From contig JAEUQO010000360.1 of NCBI GenBank assembly GCA_016789605.1, positions 1 to 46,878 of the forward strand: DNA of 46,878 nt. Direction: 5' to 3'. The position numbers and the translations under genes were made by a program. Position 1 is the stretch's first letter, and each line of letters starts with the position of its first letter. Under the pieces are notes generated by a model. That model saw only the letters and a list, made by a program, of their open reading frames with translations. It was not told the origin of the DNA and ran no database searches. Positions 34,801 to 43,689 of this stretch are shown here, piece after piece. The stretch comes from Acidobacteriota bacterium. GTDB taxonomy: Bacteria; Acidobacteriota; Blastocatellia; RBC074.

Positions 34801-35566
34801 GGCGCGCAAACTTTACGAAGATGCCCAGGCGCTGCTTGCCAGAATCGTCGAACACAAATTGCTCAGTGCGCGTGGCGTGTATGGCTTCTGGCCAGCCAAC
34901 GCGGTCGGCGACGACATCGAAATTTACGCCGATGAACAGCGGTCGCGTTTGTTGACGACGTTTCACACCTTGCGACAACAAGCCGAAAAGCGCGCCGGAC
35001 AGCACAATCAGGCGCTGGCGGATTTCATCGCGCCGCTCGACAGCGGACGCATTGATTATCTGGGCGGATTTGCCGTGACGGCGGGCATCGGATTGGACGA
35101 ACTGTGCGCGCAATTTGAGCGCGAGCACGACGATTACAATTCGATCATGGCCAAAGCCCTGGCCGACCGTCTGGCCGAAGCCTTTGCCGAATTGCTGCAC
35201 CAACGCGCGCGCGCTGATTGGGGGTATGGCGCGCAGGAAGTGTTCAGTCTGGAAGATTTGATCAAGGAACGTTATCGCGGCATTCGTCCCGCGCCCGGTT
35301 ATCCGGCGCAACCCGATCACACCGAAAAAGGGTTGTTGTTCGATTTGTTGAACGCCGAGACGGCAACCGGCATTCGCCTGACTGAAAGCTTTGCGATGTT
35401 GCCCGCCAGTTCTGTCAGCGGGTTATACTTTGCGCACCCCGACGCCAGCTATTTTGTCGTGGGCAAACTCGAACGCGATCAGATGGAAGATTACGCCCGC
35501 CGCAAAGGGATGGATGTGCGCACCGCCGAACGCTGGCTGGCGCCGAATTTGAATTACGAGCCGTAG
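31862..35566 (+). CDS. metH: Cobalamin-dependent methionine synthase MetH
   Basis: This is a full-length 1234-residue enzyme, similar to E. coli MetH (1227). It has a homocysteine domain (zinc Cys250 in NCALGP, Cys315/Cys316 in [10 protein letters not shown]), a pterin domain ([14 protein letters not shown], then [18 protein letters not shown]), a B12 cap region, a B12-binding domain with His766 in [11 protein letters not shown] and an activation domain ([29 protein letters not shown]). The zinc ligands and B12 histidine align with E. coli Cys247/310/311 and His759. It transfers methyl from methyl-THF to homocysteine in the cytoplasm. The start is GTG 31862. No cobalamin or SAM riboswitch was found in the leader. 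Confidence 0.96.
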   Translation: MSNHQNTFFTLQTLLQKRIVIIDGAMGTTLQRYQLDEAAYRGEQFTDCPKDLKGNHDMLNLTRPDIVAEVHRHYLEAGADIIETNTFSAQAISLADYELEHLAYDLNVAAARIARRVADEFMAEHPDRTCFVAGAIGPTNRALTLSPDVNNPAFRAVTYNQVMQAYYDQVRGLVDGGADILIVETVFDSLNSKAALFAIQKYFADTGNKLPVMCSFTITDASGRTLSGQTVEAYWNAVSHMDLLSIGINCALGPKEMRPFIEELSSLAPIFVSAYPNAGLPDPLSPTGFPETPATMAPQLRDWAQAGFLNFVGGCCGTTPDHIRAIAAAVKDCPPRVVPTVEPYLRLSGLEALTLRPDTNFVNIGERTNVTGSPKFAKLILNGQYEEALSVARQQVENGAQMIDVNMDEGMLDSEAAMVHFLNLIAAEPDIARVPIVVDSSKWSVIEAGLQCIQGKAVVNSISLKGGEEEFKQQARLVRRYGAAVIVMAFDERGQADSFARKIEICQRAYRMLVDDVGFPPQDIIFDPNILTVATGIEEHNNYAVDFINTVRWIKENLPLAKVSGGVSNISFSFRGNNLVREAMHSSFLYHTIKAGLDMGIVNAGQLAVYDDIPKDLLALVEDVLLNRRPDATERLVSFAETVKKQDKAEAKVDEWRNGSVEERLSHALVKGITDFIEQDAEEARQKLGRPLSVIEGPLMDGMNVVGDLFGSGKMFLPQVVKSARVMKKAVAYLEPFMAAEKAAKPDSDTKAQGKVLLATVKGDVHDIGKNIVGVVLACNNYEVIDLGVMVSCERILNAAREHNVDVIGLSGLITPSLDEMQHVAREMQREGFTVPLLIGGATTSRVHTAVKIAPNYEPPVVHVLDASRAVPVVSALANPDTRAAFALKNQQDQLRDRERFEASREQKTMLTLAQARANRTPIDWARTEIAKPAFTGTQVLNDFPLAEIARFIDWSPFFHAWELAGVFPRILDDEVVGAQARKLYEDAQALLARIVEHKLLSARGVYGFWPANAVGDDIEIYADEQRSRLLTTFHTLRQQAEKRAGQHNQALADFIAPLDSGRIDYLGGFAVTAGIGLDELCAQFEREHDDYNSIMAKALADRLAEAFAELLHQRARADWGYGAQEVFSLEDLIKERYRGIRPAPGYPAQPDHTEKGLLFDLLNAETATGIRLTESFAMLPASSVSGLYFAHPDASYFVVGKLERDQMEDYARRKGMDVRTAERWLAPNLNYEP

Positions 35567-35710
35567 ACCCGGAACGTTTCGCCAGCGTTCGTGTCATGGT
35601 TTCAGGGGAAGAATGAATCGGAGCGCCTGCACTTTCGCGGGCGTTTCACCATATAAACGGCCAGCCGAAACGTGTCAGCCATTTCTCCATTACTGGGATG
35701 GAGGTTTTTT

Positions 35711-36460
35711 GTGAACGAATCGTTGGATCAAATCCCGTTTCCCGATCCTGAATTTGTAGACAACCCGGAGCCGCGTTGCCCGTGTGTTTTGTTGTTGGAT
35801 ACGTCAGGCTCAATGAATGACAGCAAACAGGTCGCTCAGCCGCTCACACCTGTCGAACGACTCTTGCACGAATCTGCCGCACCGCGCAGCGTGCGTCCGA
35901 TTGACGAATTGAACGCCGGATTAGCAGCCTTCCGTTCAGAATTGCTGGCGGATGAATTGGCGGTCAAACGCGTCGAAGTTGCGTTATTGACCTTTGGGCC
36001 GGTGCGGCGCGTGCTCGAATTTACCAGCCCGGACGCGTTTACTCCGCCCAAACTCAACGCCGGAGGCGATACGCCGATGGGACAGGCCATCGAAACCGCC
36101 ATCGAACTCATACGCGAGCGCAAAGAAACCTATCGGCAAAACGGCATTTCATATTACCGCCCGTGGATTTTTCTGATCAGCGACGGCGAACCCACCGACA
36201 ACTGGCAATATGCTGCACAAGCCATACACGCGGGCGAACGCGCCAAAGCCTTTGCCTTTTTTGCCGTCGGCGTCGAAGGCGCAAACTTCGACGTGTTGCG
36301 CCGCTTGTCCGTGCGGCAGCCGTTACGATTGCAAGGATTGCGGTTTCAAGAGATGTTCATGTGGCTGTCTTCTTCGCTCAGCGCCGTTTCCCGTTCCAGC
36401 CCGGGCGACGAAATTGCGCTGCGCAATCCGGTTACGCCTGATGGTTGGGCTTCGCTCTAA
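35711..36460 (+). CDS. TerY-type von Willebrand factor A domain protein
   Basis: This is a 249-residue vWA protein. The MIDAS metal site is complete: DTSGSMN with Asp30, Ser32 and Ser34; Thr121 in GGDTPMG; Asp158 in LISDGEPTD. The domain fills most of the chain, as in TerY proteins, and there is no signal peptide, so it should be cytoplasmic. GTG 35711 is chosen because GGAGG lies 6 bp upstream; an earlier GTG at 35672 has none. It is followed 10 bp later by a PP2C phosphatase and then a kinase. This order is the TerY-phosphorylation triad, so it is probably a phosphorylation-regulated scaffold. That role is inferred from context. Confidence 0.88.
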   Translation: MNESLDQIPFPDPEFVDNPEPRCPCVLLLDTSGSMNDSKQVAQPLTPVERLLHESAAPRSVRPIDELNAGLAAFRSELLADELAVKRVEVALLTFGPVRRVLEFTSPDAFTPPKLNAGGDTPMGQAIETAIELIRERKETYRQNGISYYRPWIFLISDGEPTDNWQYAAQAIHAGERAKAFAFFAVGVEGANFDVLRRLSVRQPLRLQGLRFQEMFMWLSSSLSAVSRSSPGDEIALRNPVTPDGWASL

Positions 36461-36470
36461 GCGGTGACGT

Positions 36471-37244
36471 ATGTGGAAATACGGATTTACTTCGGTCGCC
36501 GGCAGCGCACACGAAAAAGCAGCCTTGCCGTGTCAGGATGCCAGCCGCGCTGACGTTTTTGCCGCTCCGTCCGGCGAAGAGATTTTGGTGGCAGTGGCGT
36601 CAGACGGCGCGGGCAGCGCTGCGCAGGCGCAACAAGGCGCGCAATGGGCCTGTGATTTATTCCTGGCCGATGTCCAGGCGCATTTTGCCAACGGTGGCGA
36701 CTGGAACGGTTTGGCCAGCGGATTCATTGCGCCGTGGATCGAAAAATTCCAGGCGACGGTGGGCAATTGGAGTGGCGCTGACGGCGCGATTACGGATTTC
36801 GCCTGTACGTTGCTGGCGGTTGTGGCGGGACGCGAGCAGACCGTCTGGTTTCATTTGGGCGACGGCGCAATTGTGCTTTCGCCACGGCAGAGCGCCGCGC
36901 AATACCTGTGCGTTTCGTGGCCTCAGCAAGGCGAATACGCCAACACCACCCATTTTTTGACTGATGCCGATGCCACAGCCAACGTCGTTTGCGAGTCAAA
37001 TTTTGGCGCGGCGGACGAAATCGCGCTTTTCACCGATGGTCTGCAGAATCTCGTCCTGGATTACCGGCAGCACACGGCGCACGCGCCATTTTTCGCGTCG
37101 TTGTTTGCGTGGTTGCGGCCACAGCCTGATGGATATTCGGCAGAACTTTCGGCTTCGTTGCGCACATATCTGAATTCGGAAAAGGTCAACGCGCGCACGG
37201 ACGATGACAAAACGCTGGTGCTGGCCACACGGCGTCAATCTTAA
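36471..37244 (+). CDS. PP2C-family protein phosphatase of the TerY-type triad
   Basis: This is a 257-residue phosphatase of the PP2C_2 kind. The metal-binding motifs are VASDGAGSA (Asp45, Gly46), FHLGDGAIVL (Asp131), FTDGLQN (Asp189) and a late TDDDKTL (Asp244-246). The N-terminal GFTSVAGSAHEKAALPCQD, with early Cys and Asp, fits the group associated with TerY. It removes phosphates from Ser/Thr in target proteins; the kinase gene 25 bp downstream is the probable opposing enzyme. It has no membrane segment and is thus cytoplasmic. The start is ATG 36471, 10 bp after the vWA stop. Confidence 0.9.
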   Translation: MWKYGFTSVAGSAHEKAALPCQDASRADVFAAPSGEEILVAVASDGAGSAAQAQQGAQWACDLFLADVQAHFANGGDWNGLASGFIAPWIEKFQATVGNWSGADGAITDFACTLLAVVAGREQTVWFHLGDGAIVLSPRQSAAQYLCVSWPQQGEYANTTHFLTDADATANVVCESNFGAADEIALFTDGLQNLVLDYRQHTAHAPFFASLFAWLRPQPDGYSAELSASLRTYLNSEKVNARTDDDKTLVLATRRQS

Positions 37245-37269
37245 CGCGCACACCAAGCGAGCATTACCC

Positions 37270-39423
37270 ATGCGACAGCCATTGTTACAGGAACAGCCAC
37301 GAGTCATTGCTGCGGTCGAATTGCCTGCGGTGCAGGAAGGCGTGTTTTACGCTTCGGACGGAAAGCCGATCAGTCTGGGCGCGCGTATCGGCACCGGCGG
37401 CGAAGGTACCGTTTACGATGTGGCGGAAGATCGCGAACTGGTTGCCAAGATTTATCACCAGCCGCTGAGCGACGAAAAATCCGCCAAGCTGCTGACACTG
37501 GCCCAGCTTGGCAACGAGCGATTGTTCAAATTGACGGCCTGGCCGGTGGATGTGTTGCGCCCGCAACCGGGCGGCCCGGTCGTCGGCTTTTTGATGAACA
37601 AGGTCGCACAGGCCGAAGAAGTCCATGCGCTGCACAGTCCCAAAAGCCGGTTGCAGAAATTCCCCGAAGCTTCGTGGGCGTTTCTGGTGCATGTCGCCGC
37701 CAACATCGCGCGCGCCGTTGCCGTCGTCCACGAACACGGCTGGGTGATCGGCGACATCAATCCCAAAAACATCCTCGTCACCAAAAAAGCGACGGTCAGC
37801 CTGCTTGATTGCGACAGCTTTCAAATTACCGCGCAGGACAAGACCTACCTTTGCGAAGGCGGCTTTCCCGAATACACGCCGCCCGAATTGCAAGGTTTGC
37901 CGTTGCGTGAACTGGTGCGCACACCGGAACACGACCGCTTTGGGTTGGCAGTCGTGATCTTTCAATTGTTGTTCCTTGGGCGGCATCCGTTCTCGGGGCG
38001 CTTTTGGGGCGGCAGCGAAATGCCGCTCGAGCGCGCCATTAAAGAACGTCGCTGGGCCTATGGCGCAGACGCCGCCGCGCGCCAGATGCAAACACCGCCG
38101 GGGGCTTTGCCGCTGGAAGCCATTCCCACAGCGCTGGCAGAGTTGTTTCGCCGGGCGTTTATGACAGACGCGCCTGTTGAACGCCCCACGCCGCGCGAAT
38201 GGATTGCTTCGCTCGAAGCGTTGGCCCAGTCGTTGCAACGCTGTTCGCTGCACAGCGGACATCAGTTTTACGACGAATTGTCAGACTGTCCGTGGTGCGA
38301 AATCGAAACCCGCGCTCGTGTGCGGCTGTTTAACTTTTTGCTGGGCGGCAATGTTGACAACAAGCCGTTTCAGTTGGACGAGCTCTGGCGCGAAATCGAG
38401 GCGATTGCGCTGCCGAGCACTGTCACTATCTCAAAACCGGAACATTGGGGGGCTCCGCTGGCGGTTTCGCGGTCGCCCGAAGTCGAAGTGTTGGTCAGAA
38501 AACGCCGCAAGCTGTTTGCCTTTTCGTTGTTGTTTGCCGGACTGGCGGGCTGGTTTGTTGGTTGGCAGGCATCAGGATTGGGGTTTGGCGTGCTGGTGCT
38601 GGTGCCGATGCTCGGCGCGATCCACGCAGCATTGCGCAATATTGATGTGGTCAATCCGGTGACAGCGCAATCGGTGTTGCAATTGCAACCGGTGAGCACG
38701 GTTTCGACTCATCCGGTAGCCAAACGGATCGAAGAGCAGAAAGCAAGCGCCGAGGCCGACCTGGCGCAACTGAAAACCCATTGGGCGAAAGAAGCCAGCG
38801 CCGAGCGCTTTTTGGACAAGGTCGTCGAGTTGCGCGACAAGAAATTTACCTATGAGCGGTTGGCACAAACGCGCGAACAAAAGTTGGGGCAAACAATCAC
38901 TGCAGGCTGGTGGCAGCAATGTGGCCAATTCTTGTCGCAATTTGAAATTCGTGACGCCTATCTCCCCGATATTGAGACAAAGGTAAGAGAGCGCTTGTTT
39001 TCTGCGGGCGTGAGCACTGCGAACGACATCACCCAAGAACGGCTGCGCAAGATTCCTGGTGTCCCTCAGCCGCAAGCGACAACCTTGCTGCTCTGGCGCG
39101 AGCAGTTGCAGCAGCAATTTGCTTTCGATCCGAGGCCGGTTTTCACCTCGCCCGCATATCAGAACGTGGAAAAAGAGATGGACGCCCTGCACAGGCGACT
39201 GGAATACGAACTGAGCAGCGGGCCGCATTATTTGCGGCGCATCAAGGAGGAAATCGAAAATGCCCAGCGCACTTTGGAGCCGCAATTAGCGTCGGCGCGG
39301 CTTGCTTTGGCACAGGCTGACCACGATTGGAAAGCCATCAGCAAGCGAACTCGGCTCTGGCCTCTTATTATCGTGTTGATTTTGGCCTTCTTTTTTGGGG
39401 CGACGACAACACTCCTGAATTAG
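37270..39423 (+). CDS. Membrane-anchored Ser/Thr kinase with Zn ribbon and HhH, third gene of the triad
   Basis: This is a 717-residue protein. The kinase domain has a G-loop GTGGEGTV (residues 41-48), Lys60 (VAKIYH), catalytic-loop GDINPKN (Asp162, Asn167) and metal-binding LLDCDSF (Asp180). Note that HRD is IGD and DFG is DCD, as often seen in TerY-linked kinases. A possible zinc ribbon follows (Cys325, Cys340, Cys343). Two transmembrane segments at about 415-433 and 436-455 form a hairpin. Then come a coiled coil, a helix-hairpin-helix region (SAGVSTANDITQERLRKIPGV, from about residue 578) and a last membrane segment (697-716, LWPLIIVLILAFFFGATTTLL). ATG 37270 starts 25 bp after the phosphatase stop; the in-frame start at 37204 would overlap it. 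A T6G4 run near the 3' end may allow a -1 shift. Confidence 0.88.
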   Translation: MRQPLLQEQPRVIAAVELPAVQEGVFYASDGKPISLGARIGTGGEGTVYDVAEDRELVAKIYHQPLSDEKSAKLLTLAQLGNERLFKLTAWPVDVLRPQPGGPVVGFLMNKVAQAEEVHALHSPKSRLQKFPEASWAFLVHVAANIARAVAVVHEHGWVIGDINPKNILVTKKATVSLLDCDSFQITAQDKTYLCEGGFPEYTPPELQGLPLRELVRTPEHDRFGLAVVIFQLLFLGRHPFSGRFWGGSEMPLERAIKERRWAYGADAAARQMQTPPGALPLEAIPTALAELFRRAFMTDAPVERPTPREWIASLEALAQSLQRCSLHSGHQFYDELSDCPWCEIETRARVRLFNFLLGGNVDNKPFQLDELWREIEAIALPSTVTISKPEHWGAPLAVSRSPEVEVLVRKRRKLFAFSLLFAGLAGWFVGWQASGLGFGVLVLVPMLGAIHAALRNIDVVNPVTAQSVLQLQPVSTVSTHPVAKRIEEQKASAEADLAQLKTHWAKEASAERFLDKVVELRDKKFTYERLAQTREQKLGQTITAGWWQQCGQFLSQFEIRDAYLPDIETKVRERLFSAGVSTANDITQERLRKIPGVPQPQATTLLLWREQLQQQFAFDPRPVFTSPAYQNVEKEMDALHRRLEYELSSGPHYLRRIKEEIENAQRTLEPQLASARLALAQADHDWKAISKRTRLWPLIIVLILAFFFGATTTLLN

Positions 39424-39669
39424 AGCTTTTGCTGGCACAAAGCCCAACCTTTGCCGCTGAACTCCAACGGTTAATCAACTACTACGAACGTGCTGGTCAG
39501 CCATAAGTCAGCCGCTTTCTCTTTGCCGGGAAAGATTTTCATGGCCAACGCAGAGGCCGCTTGCCGCGTCTGAGAAGTCGGTATCATTTCATTCCATTAC
39601 CAACTTGAAATTAGAAGCCGGGCGCGACCGCGTACGAAAATTCGCCGCCGCCCTGGTTTGGAGGTCGTC

Positions 39670-40992
39670 ATGAAACGAGCGTTGTGGAGCGCGCTGTGTG
39701 TCGCGCTGTTTTTGACCTTGTCAGGGGCAACGGTTCAGGCGCAAACGAACCCGCAATCCGGCTTGCTGGTGCTTGCCAAAGAGCTGAACGGTTCGATTTC
39801 GCGCAACAGTTTGAATCTGGGCTTGCGCACCAGCGCCGATTGCGATCAGACGCAGAATCTGATTCCCGACGGCAGTCAGCTTTTGTCGGACAATTTTTTG
39901 CTGGATGTGGACAGCAACGGCGTCGGGACTTTTCAGGGGCTGATGCAGATTGTGACGCCGGACAAGCGCATCGTTTTGCAAGGCTGGATGCGCGGCACCG
40001 CAGGCATCAACACGCGCTGTGACCAAAAAGGCGTTTGCCGTTCGCCCGGACGGTTGGAAGGGTTGTTTGAAGCAATGGTCAGCACCGCCGGACGCGGCAT
40101 CTTTCGTTCTGACCTGGAAATCAAACGCCAGATCGTGATGCTGCACTTTTTGGCGGATTTGAATTCGCAAGCCGCCAGCCCGCTGCCGATTTATCAGGGC
40201 CGCCTGCAGGGATTTATGACGCCGCCGCCTTCCGTGGCGGAAAAGGTTCTGTTGCTGTCGGATAAAACCAGCTATTTCGCTGGCGAAACGATGACGGCGA
40301 TCATTGCCAATAACGCCGACCAGACGATTGTCGCTTTCGATCAAAAATCCTATTGCTCAATTGTTCGCTTGCAGCTTCAAACCAACAACCAATGGACGGA
40401 TGTCGCCAGTTGTTTGCTGGCTTCGGTGCCCAGACCGGTCAACATCTTTGCCGGACAGAAGATCGAAGTGCCGTTGCGGCCCGGTTCTGGCGCAAACGCT
40501 CCGTTGCCGGGCGTGTATCGCTTTGTGTTGAATTTCAAAGTCGGCGACCCGTCGTCAGACAGCGAATTGAGCGTGGTTTCGGCGACTTTCCAGATCAATG
40601 CGCAACCGCCCGCTCTGGCCAGCGTCGCCCCCGACAAAGACGTCTATGACGGACAAGAACCTGTCGCAGTGCGCGTATTCAACGGGCTCGAACAGCCTGT
40701 GGTCGCGCTGGATCACAAGACAAACTGTTCCATCGTCTATTTGCAAAAACAGGAAGTGAATGGTTGGAGCAACGTCGCGCCGTGTCAGTTGCGTTCGCCG
40801 ACGGTGCCGGTGCTGATCGAACCGCGCAAAGGCATTGATTTCAAACTGGCGCCCGCCGACGCCGAAACCCGTTTTGTGCCGGGCGCGTATCGGCTGGAAT
40901 TTACCTATTACCTGGCTGACGCAAACGGACGCCCAACGGGTAATCCGATCACGGTGTACAGCACGCCCATCACGATGAAATCCAAAGAGTAA
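39670..40992 (+). CDS. Secreted protein with two Cys-rich repeat domains, unknown function
   Basis: This is a 440-residue protein with a signal peptide (MKRALWSALCVALFLTLSGATVQA). The C-terminal half contains two copies of one domain: about residues 200-310 (KTSYFAGETMTAIIAN, AFDQKSYCSIVRLQLQ, WTDVASCLL, PGVYRFVLNF) and about residues 325-440 (KDVYDGQEPVAVRVFN, ALDHKTNCSIVYLQKQ, WSNVAPCQL, PGAYRLEFTY). Each has two conserved Cys that could bond, and the strand pattern suggests an Ig-like fold. The N-terminal 190 residues differ. I recognise no family. ATG 39670 has GGAGG 5 bp upstream, which supports it over the start at 39658. A very strong terminator follows. Confidence 0.75.
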   Translation: MKRALWSALCVALFLTLSGATVQAQTNPQSGLLVLAKELNGSISRNSLNLGLRTSADCDQTQNLIPDGSQLLSDNFLLDVDSNGVGTFQGLMQIVTPDKRIVLQGWMRGTAGINTRCDQKGVCRSPGRLEGLFEAMVSTAGRGIFRSDLEIKRQIVMLHFLADLNSQAASPLPIYQGRLQGFMTPPPSVAEKVLLLSDKTSYFAGETMTAIIANNADQTIVAFDQKSYCSIVRLQLQTNNQWTDVASCLLASVPRPVNIFAGQKIEVPLRPGSGANAPLPGVYRFVLNFKVGDPSSDSELSVVSATFQINAQPPALASVAPDKDVYDGQEPVAVRVFNGLEQPVVALDHKTNCSIVYLQKQEVNGWSNVAPCQLRSPTVPVLIEPRKGIDFKLAPADAETRFVPGAYRLEFTYYLADANGRPTGNPITVYSTPITMKSKE

Positions 40993-41018
40993 ATTCCTCA
41001 AGCTGGAACGCGGGGATC

Positions 41019-41066
41019 ACATAGGCAGGGAAACAGTCAGCTGGCTGTTTCCCTGCCTATGTTTTT
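41019..41066 (+). terminator. Strong intrinsic terminator (18-bp stem)
   Basis: An 18-bp perfect stem (ACATAGGCAGGGAAACAG with CTGTTTCCCTGCCTATGT) has the 8-base loop TCAGCTGG and is followed by TTTT. It lies 27 bp past the stop of the two-repeat secreted protein and isolates it from the permease gene. Confidence 0.92.
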
Positions 41067-41258
41067 GAGCACCCTCCACGAACCTGACCTCGTTGTGATT
41101 TTGGGAACTCGCATTCCCAAAACCGAACGCAAAACCGCTGTCACGCATTCGCGCTCTGCTGACAACTCTAATCTGCTGAACAATTGGCGGTGTTAACAGA
41201 TGGCACGCGATTGGCAGTTAACCTGCAAAGCGAATTTGCACCTTGGGGGAGACACTTT

Positions 41259-43679
41259 ATGCAATCACTGTGGCAAGACCTGCGTTTTGGCGTGCGCTTG
41301 ATGTGGAAACGGCCCGGATTCACGTTGCTGGCGGTGCTGATGCTCAGTTTGGGAATCGGCGCCAATACGGCGATTTTCAGCGTCGTGAATAGCGTGCTGT
41401 TGCGTCCGCTGCGCTATCCAGACGCAGACCGCATCCTGACCGTTTGGGAAGATCACACACGCCGTGATGGTCCTGCGCGCGAATGGACGTCGCCGCCCGG
41501 TTTTGAAGATTGGCGCGCGCAACGCAATGTGTTCAGTCAGGTCGCCGCCGTAAACGATTGGCCGCCCACCTTGACCGACAGCGGTGAACCAGAAGTGCTG
41601 ACGGGCGCGCGCGTTTCGCACGAAGCGTTTGGCGCGCTCGGAATCAAACCCTTGCTGGGGCGCGATTTCACCCCTGACGAAGACAAAAACGGTGCGCCAC
41701 CAGTTGCGATCATCAGCTATGGATTATGGCAACGCCGCTTCAACGGCGATCCGGCAATCATTAACCGCGCCATTCGGTTGAACGATACCAGCTTTACCGT
41801 GATTGGAGTGATGCCCGCAGGCTTTCAATTTCCGCTGATCCCCAATGTCGAAATCTGGCGCACACTGCAACCGACTCTCGATGCCGGGTGCCAGCGCGGT
41901 TGTTACACGCTGCGCGCATTTGGTCGTTTGCGGCCTGACATCACATTAGCGCGCGCACGGCTGGAAATGGCGACACAAGCCGAACGCCTGGAGCAACAAT
42001 TTCCGGACGCCAATAAAAACGTAGGCGTTTCGTTGGTGCCGCTGCACGAATACGTCGTCGGGGATATCAAACCCGCCGTGCTGGCCTTGCTGTTGGCGGT
42101 CGGATTTGTGCTGTTGATTACTTGTGCCAACGTCGCCAATTTGTTGCTGGCCAAAGCGGCTGCGCGCACGCGTGAAATTGCCATCCGTGCCGCATTGGGC
42201 GCGAGCCGTTGGCAAATCGTCCGGCAATTGTTGGGCGAAAGCGTGCTGTTGGCCCTGTTGGGAGGCGTCGGCGGATTGTTATTGGCTTATTGGTTGGTGG
42301 ATTTGTTGGTGCAGGTTGCGCCAGAGGGCACACCGCGTCTGGATGAAATCCGCCTTGAACCGCGGGTGCTGTTTTTCAGTTTGGGGCTATCGGCGCTGAC
42401 CGGCGTGTTGTGCGGGCTGGCGCCAGCGCTGCAGGCGTCCAAAAGCGATTTGAACCAGGCGTTGCGCGATGCGGGCGCGGGAAACAAAACCAGCGCCGGT
42501 GGCGGGCGCACGCGTTCAGGTTTGGTTGTGGCGGAAATCGCCCTGGCCCTGACCTTGTTGATTGGCGCGGGATTGCTGATGCGCAGCTTTGTTGCCTTAC
42601 AACATGTTGATCCGGGCTTTTCGCCTGCCAATGTGTTGACGGCGCGCATCGGATTGCCGCCGACAACCTATGCGACACGCGAACCCGTCGCGGCATTTTA
42701 TCGCCAGTTGCGCGAACGTCTGGCCGCTTTACCGGGCGTGCAATCCGTGTCGTTTGGGTCTTCGGTTCCGCTGACCGGCATCAATACCGACACCGATTTC
42801 GTGGTCGAAGGCCGCCCGCTGCCGCCGCCAGATCAACGTCCGACAAGCTGGTTCAGCGTTGTTGAGCACGATTACTTCCGCACGCTGCAAATCCAGTTAC
42901 GCGCCGGGCGCATGTTTGACGAACGAGAACGCGAGCAATCGGCTCCGACGGTAATCATCAGCGAAAGTCTGGCGCGCCGCTATTTCCCCGGCGAAACACC
43001 GCTCGGCAAACGCATCGGATTTGGCAATCAGCCAGTGCGTTGGGCTGAGATTGTGGGCGTTGTGGCTGACACACGGCATTTTGGGTTGAGCGCTGACGCG
43101 CGTCCCACGTTGTATTTTTCTGATCAGCAACGTCCGCGCAATTTCATGACGCTGGTATTGCGCACCAGCAACGATCCGCTCGGTTTTGTCGCCGCCGTGC
43201 GTCGCGAAGTGCAAGCGCTCGATCCCAAACTGGCTGTTGCAACGCCACAGCCGCTCACCGCGATCATTGCCGATTCGATTGCGGTGCCGCGTCTGGTGAT
43301 GCTGCTCTTTGGCAGTTTTGCCGCAATCGCATTGTTGCTGGCGGCGTTGGGCATTTACGGTGTGATGGCGTATGCCGTGACACAGCGCACGCACGAAATC
43401 GGCATCCGGCTGGCGCTCGGCGCACAGCGGCGCGCTGTTTTGCGGTTGATCGTCGGGCAGGGAATGCGCCTGGCGCTGTTGGGTGTCGGGTTGGGATTGG
43501 CGGCTTCGTTTGCGGTGACGCGTCTGATGGCAGAGCTGCTCTTTGGCGTTTCGCCGACTGATCCGCTGACGTTTGTTGCGCTCGCGGCGGTGCTGGCGTT
43601 GGTGGCGCTGATTGCGTGTGTGATTCCGGCACGGCGCGCCACCAAAGTAGACCCCATCATCGCCTTGCGTTACGAATAG
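41259..43679 (+). CDS. Duplicated MacB/FtsX-type ABC permease (acidobacterial orphan permease type)
   Basis: This is an 806-residue permease with two FtsX/MacB modules. The N-terminal DLRFGVRLMWKRPGFTLLAV, then LGIGANTAIFSVVNSVLLRPL is the classic ADOP opening, followed by a large periplasmic MacB_PCD domain. FtsX helices (ALLLAVGFVLLITCANVANLLLAK, REIAIRAALGASRWQIVRQL) repeat in the second half as VMAYAVTQRTHEIGIRLALGAQ. ADOP proteins lack their own ATPase and typically have no partner ATPase gene next door, which is so here. They are amplified in Acidobacteriota. ATG 41259 follows GGGGGAG; the frame is open from 41184 with no sensible start. It converges with the Nramp-like gene, 10 bp apart. 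Confidence 0.9.
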   Translation: MQSLWQDLRFGVRLMWKRPGFTLLAVLMLSLGIGANTAIFSVVNSVLLRPLRYPDADRILTVWEDHTRRDGPAREWTSPPGFEDWRAQRNVFSQVAAVNDWPPTLTDSGEPEVLTGARVSHEAFGALGIKPLLGRDFTPDEDKNGAPPVAIISYGLWQRRFNGDPAIINRAIRLNDTSFTVIGVMPAGFQFPLIPNVEIWRTLQPTLDAGCQRGCYTLRAFGRLRPDITLARARLEMATQAERLEQQFPDANKNVGVSLVPLHEYVVGDIKPAVLALLLAVGFVLLITCANVANLLLAKAAARTREIAIRAALGASRWQIVRQLLGESVLLALLGGVGGLLLAYWLVDLLVQVAPEGTPRLDEIRLEPRVLFFSLGLSALTGVLCGLAPALQASKSDLNQALRDAGAGNKTSAGGGRTRSGLVVAEIALALTLLIGAGLLMRSFVALQHVDPGFSPANVLTARIGLPPTTYATREPVAAFYRQLRERLAALPGVQSVSFGSSVPLTGINTDTDFVVEGRPLPPPDQRPTSWFSVVEHDYFRTLQIQLRAGRMFDEREREQSAPTVIISESLARRYFPGETPLGKRIGFGNQPVRWAEIVGVVADTRHFGLSADARPTLYFSDQQRPRNFMTLVLRTSNDPLGFVAAVRREVQALDPKLAVATPQPLTAIIADSIAVPRLVMLLFGSFAAIALLLAALGIYGVMAYAVTQRTHEIGIRLALGAQRRAVLRLIVGQGMRLALLGVGLGLAASFAVTRLMAELLFGVSPTDPLTFVALAAVLALVALIACVIPARRATKVDPIIALRYE

Positions 43680-43689
43680 GGCCGGGCGG

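Noticed and set aside
35711..39423. Tellurite-resistance operon
   Set aside because: Only the vWA/PP2C/kinase triad is present; no TerD, TerC, TerZ or similar gene is found, so a tellurite function is not supported.
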